Positions 35,640-46,008 of a DNA stretch of 64,000 nt are shown piece by piece. A model generated the notes under the pieces. The model was given only the letters and a program-made list of their open reading frames with translations, was not told the DNA's origin and ran no database searches. Every line of letters begins with the position of its first letter. The stretch's first letter is position 1. Made by a program: the position numbers and the translations under genes. This DNA comes from Thuidium tamariscinum (Eukaryota > Streptophyta > Bryopsida > Hypnales > Thuidiaceae): positions 45,103,082 to 45,167,081 of the forward strand of contig OX344751.2 in assembly GCA_947034885.2 (NCBI GenBank), given 5' to 3'.

Positions 35640-36454
35640 ATGTCCGATGCTTGGAATGATACCGTGCTGGTCGAGGCTTTCGATGCGGCTATCATCAAAT
35701 ATCAGCAGGTAGGTGCAAATTTCGACCACGGTAAGCAGTGGAGGGATTCAACGCTGCGCTTCGAAGTGTGAGCGGTTGATTTGGGTTGGCCTTTTCTTAA
35801 GCTGTCCAGCTCTCTACGGATTCGCTGATGATGATGAAATCAGCCGTGGTAGAGAATTCCTTGGTTTTCTTAAATTTGATGTGCGCAGTCTTCGCCGGGA
35901 CTCGTTGCTTGTTGCTGGAATTTGCAAATTTATTAGAGTGAATCGAAAATTAAACAGACTTTTAACTCTCTTGTCACCGCATTGCATTGCCTCTAGCTAT
36001 ATTCGTTGGCCAAGAGTGCTGGGTTATTGCATTGTTATATCTTTATTACGAATGCTTGGACTTTTGATTATGCAGAAGAGTGAGGCCTCTGGAAAGCAGA
36101 TTTAGCCAGTACTGCGCTTTAATGTATAGCTCGGTTGATTATGAATTTGAATTTTTGGAGACTTAAACGCGGTTTGGGCCATGATTTAGTGCTTCTTGCT
36201 GGAGTTTGCAAGCTTGTTAGAGGCGAATAGAAATTTATACAGGCTCTCAGTTTTCTGGTTACCGCATTGCTTTGCCTCTATCTGTGTTTCAATTTTTGGA
36301 ATCCCTTGAATATAACTACTTGGCTATTTTGTGTATCTATATCGTTCATACAGATGCATGGACTCTCATTTTTTGAGGAGAGTGTGGTCTCTCAGGGTTC
36401 AGAGAAGGAAGATGACGAGCTTGTGGACTCGCAGCCTACAAATTCTGAAGAACG
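35640..36454 (+). CDS. SMN: SMN (survival of motor neuron) homologue, first two coding exons
   Basis: Exon 1 (35640-35708) encodes MSDAWNDTVLVEAFDAAIIK then YQQ and ends at a GTAGGT donor. Exon 2 (36354-36454) follows a CAG acceptor and encodes MHGLSFFEESVVSQ, then an acidic stretch, ending at a GTATGA donor (phase 2). The block W-[DN]-D-T-x-L-x-x-A-[FY]-D-x-A followed by K-Y-x-x-MHG matches the Gemin2-binding N-terminus of SMN proteins; human SMN has WDDTALIKAYDKAV. SMN assembles Sm rings on spliceosomal snRNAs. The Tudor domain and YG-box exons were not found in the window; they may lie beyond long introns, or the gene is truncated. A TTAGGGTTT motif (about 35519) precedes the CpG-rich 5' leader. 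The intron contains a degraded duplicate of exon 2. Confidence 0.7.
35870..36400 (+). repeat. Tandem duplication in the SMN intron, including part of exon 2
   Basis: Two diverged units with a period of about 285-300 bp. 'ttgctggaatttgcaaattt' (about 35915) pairs with 'ttgctggagtttgcaagctt' (about 36198). 'ccgcattgcattgcctct' pairs with 'ccgcattgctttgcctct'. 'atgcttggacttttgatt' (36053) pairs with exon 2's 'atgcatggactctcattt' (36354). The first exon copy soon hits a stop (36103-36105). Confidence 0.75.
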
Positions 36455-39400
36455 GTATGAACGTGACTAAATTCGTGGCATCGTATTTGCTCGTAGGCTC
36501 TTTCCTTTCCTTATTTGTGAGACTTGTCACTAACCACACAATCCTAAGGTAGGGATACCTAATATCGCCACTTTCGTAGATCCTGGGCAGATTTTTGTTT
36601 TTCTTGTTTGGCAAATGAAAGAGGATTCCAATGCACTAAGGGATTCATGTGTTATTTAATACTTGCAATACTACGCAGGGCCATAGTTTTATCTAGCAGA
36701 TGTTCTTAACTCTTTTCTTTTAACAATAGGCACATATTGATTGAGGGGATGTACACCTGCTGAACATCTGATTAAGTGGCAGTCCCTGCTGGTTCGGGAT
36801 ATCCCCACCTTAGGCTCTCAAGAACATGCATTTAGGTCTCGGGAGATGATCGTGGTGCCAGTCAGAATTATATGTTGACACATGGATGCTGGCATTGTTG
36901 GCAGAGTCCATGACCTTGGCACGGAACCACGCCAACATGTGTAGAATCCGATTCCTACACTGCTTATGCTACAATTGAAATAGCATATGTTACCGAATTC
37001 TGCAATGTCAAGTGGTTGAGATTTGCTCGTGCTCGACCTGCTGGCAACGGTCGTTTCACTCATGATAAGCCTCGAGTGCTTTCATTGGAGGTTGGTCATG
37101 TGATATGGCATTGAGCTTCAATACACAGGGTATAAATTCTCCCTTAACTTCTCATGACATTTACATGTTGAGAAGGCGATTACATTGTTGTGAGGGTATC
37201 TAGATGAAGTGAAATCGTTCGCAAGTGACAATGGTCTTCATTATCCCTTTTATGCATCAATCTGCTACTAATTGTTATCTTCAAATACTGTATCGATTTT
37301 GGTTCCATTCTTGACTTCTAAGATGCTCTGATCACATCAATACACCCTGGTTGGCCTCGTAGGGCATATGTTGTCAATGAGCAGTTGTAGACGGCTTCAT
37401 TTTTGGAGATCATTGTGCCCTCTTTGATAATGCTCTTTTTCAAAAAAGATTTGGAATATATTTGCATACCAAAGGGAACTGAAAAGATATAAATTTCTCC
37501 TCGATTGAGTAAATGGTTGAATTTTCCCAAGGTCATGAAGAGCTTGTGTTATAACTCGTCTTTGTTTTCTCTTGTTTTTGAAAGAAAAAGATGAATTTAA
37601 AATATTCTGAATCTCCGTAGAAATGTGCGATTGAAACCCTTTAGATAAATGACCATGATAATTGAAAGATTTATAGATGGCCACGGTTTTATTGACTTCT
37701 ACTACATTTCAAATTGGAAACATTCATATCTCACTTAATATTGGTTATTTTGCACGATTTACAGTGGTAGTGAAAGTAGAGAATAATAAATTTGGGTCTT
37801 CATTTTTTGTAAGAACATTTGAGATCAATTGAGTTATTTATAAAGTCCCCCCCACTTTGGGCATGACCTTTTTTGAAGTTGAGAAGGCAATTATACTTGA
37901 AGCGTCAAACTTTTTTGCAAGATATTTATGTCACTTGACTTCAAAAGTGGGGACCAAACTTTTTTAGGTACCATTTTGATGGAAAAATAAATTTCATATC
38001 CACTTTTATTTGGACTTTTTTTAATTCAATTGGCTTTTTCACAAAACTCATGGGTTTAAACCTCAGTTTAGGATATTTTACGAATAACTCATACCGTAAT
38101 ATAAATTAGTTTTTAGACCCCAAAGGTTTCGAAGGACGTTTTTAAGGAATCTATGTAGGAAGTTGATCCAGAATCAAATATCTTAAGGTTAGAAAAGTTC
38201 TCTGTGGAGTTGGTCAAATAAGTCCATTCCTTCTGTAATGCCCTAGTTTGCTGGATGGTTTTATTGTAAGTTGCGTCTGTCTCATTGTGAGTATGTGGTT
38301 ATTGTAGATTACTCAACTGTTTTTTTTTACCCATGCTTGGGATTGGAAGTAGATCAAAGTTTTGAAGTTTAAACACTACTTAACCCTGTAACATGGCTAC
38401 AGACATTAAGTGTTCAATGGGTGACAGGGAATTCTTGCATAGAAGATAAAGATGCAATTGTTCATTTTTGGAATTTTGTGCAAAAAGGGGAGATCATGAA
38501 GAGTAGTTTGGTCTCCAATGAATATTTTTGAGTTTTTTATGATAGGTGATTCACATTGTTTCAAAAAAGGATAACTTCTACAAAGACCAATGTGTCCTTC
38601 CATAGTTAATTCAAAGAAGGTTTAGAAGTTTAATTACAAAGCTCATCTAAAAGTTGCACTTAATATCTACACATTTAGATTTAATGGCCCCCATCACAAA
38701 TATAATGTATCAACCCTTGAAGTCTCAATTTCAATTTGTTTTGTCTAAAAACACTCAAACTGTCATTTTTGATGCAAACAATAGAAAATTTAAACATCTG
38801 GTTCTTTTGCATATCCAACTATAGGATCTTGTACTAGATTGGTTTAAAAATGTTTTTAAAAAATTTAAAAAAAACTTTTACTACATCTATTACAATACAT
38901 AAGTGTGAAGAGTTAAAAAAATTAAGTTTCTTTTGTTCCTAGCCTAGTTAGATTATATGGCTTTCAATCATCTTAATTTAACTTTTTCTATGCTAAAGAA
39001 TTAAGTTGAGAGTTTAGAAGGATAAATCACCTTCTTCTTCTCTTGATTTTCATTCTTTTATAAATTATTAAGTTGAAGTTTGTACAAGATAAGAAGAAAA
39101 ACTAAATTGTTGATAGGTTTAAGATGGACTTGAATTTACAAATAGAGCCAATATATTGTTTTTGTCAAAAATTTGTTAAAATTGCTTGCAAAATAAGAAA
39201 CTTCATAATTGTCACATCACTTTATCCAAATGTAATGAATTGAATCTTTCCAAATAAACAAAAATATTATGTACAAGAGTTTTTAGAGAATTTAAATTAT
39301 ATTACATTTTGTACTTTTTCTTATTGCTTGAGTTCTTTCATACTTTGGCATACCCTTTGGTCCTAGGCACCAATTGAAATGGAAATTACATTCTTTAAAA

Positions 39401-41125
39401 AAAAATCAATTTTCCTATCTTGAAACTTAGAAAGTTTCAAAAAATCTTGTCAAAAATTTTACATCATAGGTATTTGCTAGAAGTGTAAAGAACCTTCAAG
39501 CACTTCCTAACAAGGTTTAAGAACATTTGGACATGACTTCTTGCCATTGATTGTAGAACTAGTTGATGGGATTTAGTGTAGTATCCTACTTCAATTATGG
39601 AATTTAGTGCAATATGCTGCCCTTCAAGACAAATAAGCATCAACTTTGGCTACCTTGAAAATGAGTAGTATCAAAATAAAGTAGAAAACAAGGATTTTGC
39701 AAGTTACTGGGAGTACTATAATACAAAATTGACTAAGTAAATGCTAATTCCATTGAGGAGGAAGTTACAAATTGGCTATCAAATTTTTCCGTTTGTACCA
39801 ATTTTGGATTAAATGTCTCCATTAAAAGCCCTTTTTTATAATTTACTAGCAGCACAAGGATTTTTTTGGTAGAAACAGAGTGAAATTAAGCCAGTTTTGG
39901 GAACGCTGCTTCTTGCATGCCTCTACATGTAACTCTTTGTGTCTCAACGTTTCCTCTGATCGTTGGAACACTAGGAGAGGTAGTTTCCTCTGTCAACGTT
40001 CATATCCTAATTTTCCTTATTCAGTATCTGCCTGGTTTTGGCTTGGCTGCTCGCTGATAAAAGTAGGAACTATAGCGTTGTGAGTGACCCAAAAGAGATT
40101 TCTTATTTCGATGGCTGTGGGGTTTGATTCCGTAATTGCCTTAAGACCATCTTCAAGCTAACTTAATTAGATTGTTCATGAACTTGTGCAACTATGCCAG
40201 GTTCATCCCAATGCGGCAGTAGCCAATTAGATCAGGTTCTTTTACGAGTTAATCGATTCATCTGCTGGTTCAAAAACGTTACCAAAGTGAACTCATGAGT
40301 TCCACTCAACGCTCGGAAGGCACGTTTGACGTTTGTGACGTATCATTTCCAAGCAACCGCCAGGGAGTTCTAAAAGTTACAGGCAAGCACGCATTTGTTT
40401 TTTCGTTTATCACATTAGTCACTTCAGGCTTCCGTCCAGATGTCCGTTCTGAATGCTGTCTGAAGCGGGAACAATCTACGGACGGAAAGATCACAGGATT
40501 TCCTCTTCTAAGGTACTCATTTCAATTCTCTGCAAAACAATTCACGTTTGTCCAAATGGACAACACACGATTTGGTCGTGAGGCTGTCTTGTTGCCTAAC
40601 TTAGAACAGGCCATCTGATCGCTGTCGTTTCTTTGCATCCAGACTACGTGGGTCCCCCGCCCTGCCTGCTTTGTGCTTTCATCCAATCAGGGGTCTGCAG
40701 GTTCCGCGGTCTGTCACGAAACCTTTTTGGCTCTGAAATCGAACTGGGATTGGTTTTTCCGTAATAACTTATTCCTTCAGCTGAACGACAATGAAACCAA
40801 TGATATGTGACCAGTATGTACGTTACCACGTAACTAGGCGAGCTGGACATCGGAAATTGGGTTGCTATGAGAAAGTCGGTTTCAATTCGGTAACTTAACA
40901 TAGTTTCAGTTTGGTAGTTTCAGTCAGTTCGATTTGGCATTACCTTACTGAAACCAAGGTGGTCCATATTTCTCTGTGCTGCTGCGTAAACCTAGTAAGC
41001 TTAACTTATTGTAGCTTGCAGTCAGTAATCATAGAGCTGCGCAATTAGGCACTTTTCATACTGTATTATTGAGACGGACTAATTAATGATAGACTTGATT
41101 CACTGGCTGGCACGTGCAAATTCAG
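36455..41125. other. Intergenic or long-intron DNA, no gene recognised
   Basis: AT-rich DNA alternates with more mixed stretches (36.6-37.3 kb and 39.85-41.1 kb). An open frame at 40295-40618 (107 codons) and one at 39880-40083 lie in the mixed part but match no family I know. The SMN gene could continue here through long introns, but I found no Tudor-like exon. Confidence 0.4.
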
Positions 41126-41230
41126 CAGTCGTTCAATTGGAAGATCTGGGACCGCGTGGGCGCGTACGTAAGCTTCAAGCTTGGGTCCGGCGGAGTCGCT
41201 CTCGATCTGGAAAAGAATGACGTGGAGAGG
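41126..41230 (+). other. Exon-like segment of an unassigned gene
   Basis: After an AAATTCAG acceptor, 35 codons read QSFNWKIWDRVGAYVSFKLG, then SGGVALDLEKNDVER, up to a GTTAGT donor (phase 0 at both ends). CpG-rich composition and splice-like borders suggest a real exon. However, the complementary strand is also open (reading IESDSAGPKLEAY after a TTCCAG), so strand and reality are uncertain. No family recognised. Confidence 0.3.
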
Positions 41231-41565
41231 GTTAGTGCAACTACGTTACTGCCTCATTAAGCCCCCTCACTCACTCGTGCGACGTGGGAACGCTCTATGG
41301 GAACGTGAGAACGTGGGCTGCTTCTACTCCTCAACTCCTCATTTCATATTTCCAATTGATTGATTGCCTGGATTTTATTATTGCAGTTGAGAATAAAAAT
41401 GTCTGCAGTGGACACTTCAATGAAAGTGTGGCACTCACATAAGTTAGAAGTAGTGGGACAGTCCCAACAGGAACTTGATTTGGGGACTTTTGGATGCTCA
41501 TTGTGCGTTCTCCAACACGACTGTTTTTAAGATACATAGCTGATTGCGCCGTCCAGTGTTGGAAC

Positions 41566-41798
41566 TTAACCCTTGAATGGCGGACTGGTGGCTGTGGAAA
41601 TCATGCATTTTGATACCATGTGATATCATCTTTGATATACTCATTGGAAGGCAAAGTATTGAAAGCCAAAAGTACTGTAGAAAATCTCCCCTTTCCACCT
41701 CTAACATTAAGGATGAACAATTGTACTTTTGTTCTACAAGGGAAGATTCTTTGTCATTCATGAAATGCAAAACGTTTGCCTTGGCATTCAAGGGTTAA
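41566..41798. mobile_element. Short TTAA-flanked MITE
   Basis: TTAA (41566-41569), then CCCTTGAATG; the right end is CATTCAAGGG, then TTAA (41795-41798). The 10-bp inverted ends are perfect. 233 bp. The right TTAA is also the left flank of the next element, and 23673-23901 is its inverted relative. Confidence 0.8.
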
Positions 41799-41982
41799 CC
41801 CCATATTGTCACTAGCACAAATTTGTGGCTTTTGGATGACAAGAAGATGATCTAAAGAGATGGAGATTAAAATCATTTATTCATCCATTTTTTGCTTGTT
41901 GACATTTCATAGAGGGTTATGAAGAGTACTTTATTGATTATGTAATTTTATAAGAGTTTGTCTTTGTGTAAATGAGAAGTAA

Positions 41983-42121
41983 GGGTCGTTTCACACTATG
42001 GCCATCCAAGTCAAGAGGCCATGGTTTTCTCAAATCTGATTGGTGAAAATCATGGTTTCTCAAATCTAATTGGTGGAATTGACGGCCTCTCGACTTGGAC
42101 AGCTATAATGTGAAACACCCC
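41983..42121. mobile_element. hAT-like MITE nested in a TTAA element
   Basis: The inverted ends GGGTCGTTTCACACTATGG and, from the right, GGGGTGTTTCACATTATAG continue through 'tccaagtc.agaggcc', giving nearly 40 bp of inverted repeat in 139 bp. Flanks share AAGTAA, an imperfect 8-bp duplication at best. Two copies of 'tttctcaaatct.attggtg' sit in the centre. The superfamily is inferred only from the TAGGGGTGTTTCA-like end. Confidence 0.6.
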
Positions 42122-42258
42122 TAAGTAAAAAAAATGGATCATAAAATATACTATTTTAGTGTATTTCGAGAAGTTGTTGCTCCTTGTTCCAAATCTGAAA
42201 TTTCTTTACAAAAATGACATTTTTTGAATTAGAGTCCAACTTACAAAATGAAGTTCAT

Positions 42259-42985
42259 CTATGGGTGATTGCAAGAAACACCTGCCGATTTTGTTGCGTT
42301 TGGCTGATTTTTCGAGAGTACTTTAAAATTAAAAAATTAATTTTAAATTTAAAAAAAATATGAATAGTGTATATACCTCTAAGATGAAGGTTTTCACCGA
42401 AGGAAATGGATAGAAAAATTCTCTAAGTATGAGAACTTGAAAAGTACCAAACCTCCAAAAAATACATACCTTTATGTATTAATTAGGGAAAAATAGTAAA
42501 AATAGATATTTTCAAAAAATAAAAAGTAGCCATTTGCAACAACTTTATGGAGATGGTCATTCACAAAAAAACCACCAAAATAATATTTTATATGTTTCAA
42601 AATACAAGCAAAAGGGAGCTCACTTTGTAGACCTCCACACCACATAAAATTAACTATTTTTAAAAATCCTTCCCTGGAGAGCTAGAAGTCTATTAGAAGA
42701 CCATCTCATCCAAGTTTCATCTTAAAATCATTAAAAAAAAGGTACTCCATAGTACTAAAAACCCCTAAATTGCCAAGTGTGACATCCAATTGGGGTCTAT
42801 TTTTGGATAGTAAATTATTTTTGAAAATTATGAAAAAATTATGGAAGGTTTATGATAGTTATGAGTACCTTTCCTACAAATCTTGAGTCAATCGAAGGCA
42901 AATCACAAAAGTTATGGCCAAAAAACAGATCAGCACACGTAGTGTGACACAAAATAGGACATGTGTTTCTTGCAATCACCCCTAT
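42259..42985. mobile_element. TIR transposon with 4-bp target duplication (GGGTGA family, copy 2)
   Basis: Ends GGGTGATTGCAAGAAACACC (42263) and the inverse GTTTCTTGCAATCACCC (to 42981) are flanked by CTAT (42259-42262 and 42982-42985). The interior is the inverse of 6759-7490. Inserted within a TTAA-type element, so it is younger than that insertion. Non-coding. Confidence 0.85.
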
Positions 42986-43390
42986 TCTAGTTTCCACTCC
43001 AATATGTAATATTGAATGTTTTACTGCATTTTGAACTTTAGATGTATTTTAATGTCTATTCTATTCTAATTATAGAATGACATTGAAATTGAGTTTACAC
43101 TGTAATGTTTGTTAATGTAATCTACACACATGGTGAAATTTTCAGATTTTTTGAAGTAATATTACATTTGATGTAATTTTTCTTCACTTTTACTTCATAA
43201 ATTCCCAAAAAAGTCAATTCTCGACAAAAAATCTAAAAATTTTGTATAGTGTAGAAGATATGTAATTTTGTCTTTGAAAAATAAATATAAAAATTTTCAT
43301 GTATATCTAGTTCAAAAATGGGAACAAAATGAGTAATGGGCAATGAGGCTTGAAACCAATGGTTATAGGTCTATCCTTTAAGGGTTAAGC

Positions 43391-44035
43391 TTAACCCTTA
43401 AATGCCCAAGGCTTGTTTTGAGCTTCTTGGAATTTTCTCTAAATTGAACAAAAATCCAACATTTTGATAAGTTGAATCAAATTTTTTCAATTGTAACTGT
43501 ACAAATTCAAAGAAGACATGTTAGAGATGACATAGGAAAATAAAACACAACAATATCACTTATGGATTGAAAGATTATAATGTTTGATCATGAGGGTGTA
43601 AAAACTATGAAAATCTTTGAGCCTTCTTTTTGCATGTCAAATCTAAAAAGTTGGTCACCAAAAAAGTATGAAGTTGAAGGACCTAATAAGCATAACCACA
43701 ATCAATTTATGGCTTCTCAAAATCTATTCTACAATTTTTTTTAAATGAATTTTTAGTGTGATTTTTTATCTAAGATCTAGTGTATTTGAAGCTCATTTTT
43801 AAGAGTCCTTAATACTACAGAATGTCAAGATTGCAATGGATACCCTTGCAATAAATCTTAAATAGAAAAATCGTAATCATTCATTTTCAAAATTAGATTA
43901 TTGATGCTAAAACTAGACTTCAAAAAGAATCTTTCAAAAATATAAACTACAAAAAATAGAAATTTGATAAGGTTTTATTTAACTTCAAAATTTCTTCGAC
44001 ACCACATTTAGGTGCCTTGGGCATTTAAGGGTTAA
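43391..44035. mobile_element. TTAA-flanked TIR element with perfect 18-bp ends
   Basis: TTAA (43391-43394), then CCCTTAAATGCCCAAGGC; the right end is the exact inverse, then TTAA (44032-44035). 645 bp. Interior blocks ('gattgaaagattataatgttt') recur at 55339-55930. It starts two bases after the TTAA of the preceding element. Confidence 0.9.
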
Positions 44036-44291
44036 GGTAAACTATCTTATTGCAGTTAGAATTGGAATAGACCCATTGTGGGCAAAATTGTAATGGTAGT
44101 GTACATTCAAGTTTTCAAATGTACTAACTTACACTTTCTATGAATTTCAATTGTTGCCATAAACAAGGAATTGCCTTCAATTCTATATTAAACAAAAAGA
44201 CCTTTTGAGATATTGTATACTTGGGCAAATATGAACAAACCTTGTTGAAGTTTGGATGCACTTCATGCATGGTGGTACTTTGGAGATAACC

Positions 44292-45058
44292 TTAACCCCT
44301 AAGTGTGCCCAAGTACAAAAAGTAGACAATGAAAAGATTGAACATTACATTTCTTTCTTATTACAGTGTAGATGAAAGTCATCCTAATTTCTAGAGGTAT
44401 TTTAGGAAGTTGTTGTCCTATCCAAAGATTAGATTGGGTGTTATTAGAATACAAATTTTTCTAAAATTACAAATGTGTAAGTATGTCAAGTGGTTGAGTA
44501 AGCTAAAATTGCATCCACTTTAGTTCAAATCTAGAATTGCAAAATTGAAGTTGTAAAATCAAAGAATACAAAAACTACAAAAAAATCACTATGCAAAGCA
44601 CTACAAGAGAAAGGGGTGTTTTAAGTTTAGTCCTAGTAGTATAGTCTTTTAAGTAATGACCTTTAAATAAGGTTTTTAGTAAAATTTTACTAAAAACCTT
44701 ACTTAAAGGTCATTACTTAAAAGACTATACTACTAGGACCATATTTAAAACATCCCTTTCTTTTGTGGTGAAGAGAACATCATTTCAACTCCATTCCAAC
44801 AAAAATTTCTCAGAAAATGACAATATTTTGCTTGTAATTGAATATAAAAGGAATTTTGAGAATTTCCTTTCAAAATTCATAGAAAAATAATTGGTGATAG
44901 CATTGGTGACTATAACCATATGGATAGAATCTAAAATTCAAACTCTACAACTTTTATTTGCATCTCAATTCCAAAATTATATTCTTCCAAATAATACTTT
45001 ATGATGATTCTTTTAAAATCATCAATTCAAGAAATCAGTCTTGACCCTTAGGGATTAA
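44292..45058. mobile_element. TTAA-flanked element hosting a CACTA MITE
   Basis: TTAA (44292-44295), then CCCCTAAGTGTGCCCAAG; the right end is CTTGACCCTTAGGGA, then TTAA (45055-45058). The ends are only partly inverted. Sequence at 44800-45010 recurs inverted near 21610-21830. A nested palindromic MITE occupies 44599-44770. Confidence 0.55.
44596..44773. mobile_element. CACTA-type MITE, near-perfect palindrome
   Basis: Begins CACTACAAGAGAAAGGG (44599) and ends in the inverse CCCTTTCTTTTGTGGTG (44770), flanked by AAG on both sides (44596-44598, 44771-44773). CACTACAAGA termini with a 3-bp duplication define the CACTA (En/Spm) superfamily. The two halves are inverted copies over nearly the whole 172 bp with fewer than ten differences and essentially no loop. 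Non-autonomous. Confidence 0.9.
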
Positions 45059-46008
45059 GTTATTTTAATTTTCAATAGTTGTACACTGCATTCTATGTTG
45101 GCAAGGGTACAACTAGGCTATTCCAAATCATAATTATATCCCAAAGTGCATTTTATGCCAATGAAGTAGAAGGCTCAGTAATTGCCCATCTAAGGGCTGC
45201 AACTGAATTTTGGGAGGTGAAACATCTTGAAATATTTATCAAATATTTTCCTTGAGAGACAAGTAGAATTGACATTTAACCCCTAAAGCCCTTAACAAAG
45301 TTTTTTAAGATTATAAATTTTATGGGTAGCTCACTATGGATGGAGTTTTTATTTATTTTTCTTTGAAATTTTGATACAATGTGTGCCCGAGGAGTAGCTT
45401 TAAGGCCCGACAATTTTCATAACTTTTGACTTCACAGTTAAAAAGTTATGGCAGGATATGTTGTTTCCTTTACTCGGCGGGCAGACTGGGGAGCTGAAAA
45501 AACTTCTTCAAAATTTTTTTAAAAAAAAAAGTGAAATTTCAAATTGGTTCTTTAGATTTATACAAGCGTGGAAAGATTTGAATCAATCCATTCCAATCAA
45601 TGAGTCAAAAGTTATGAAGATTTTGAGTTTGGGGTAGTTTGCGGCCAGTTACAAAATCTCTACAGTACAAAAAAAGTTTGAAATTCTTCATTTAATTCAA
45701 TTTTCCATATTTTTGGAAAAAAATAAAAACAAAAGGTGTAGATTGTTTATTACAACATTTTAACCATTGGGATTGAAAATTTTCAATTCCATGGCGAGAG
45801 CTAGAGGAGCGCGGCGGCGCTGCACCAACCCTCCGAGCTAAACCTCACACGAGAACACCATCGATCTGTTACCTTTCACTTGCTATGCCTCAAAGATTGT
45901 CTAGATTTGCGTTCATGCGCCCTTGTATGCGACTGATAATTGAATCTGTTAAGTTTTGATTATTCAAACCTAGATTCTTGTATTACCCCTAATCTCAATT
46001 AGTTAGCA

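Larger units (their letters stand above)
41795..43388. mobile_element. TTAA-flanked element of the 13033/57550 subfamily, carrying two nested insertions
   Basis: The left end (TTAA, CCCCATATTGTCACTAGC, then 'ggcttttggatgac') is the inverse of the right end of 13033-13767. The right end 'ctatcctttaaggg' plus TTAA (43385-43388) is the inverse of its left end. Removing the nested elements 41983-42121 and 42259-42985 leaves about 720-730 bp, matching the 735 and 746 bp of its relatives. This size agreement supports all the boundaries. Confidence 0.8.

Noticed and set aside
40295..40618. 107-codon open frame
   Set aside because: No recognisable domain, no start context, and splice-site support not evident; mentioned only in the intergenic note.
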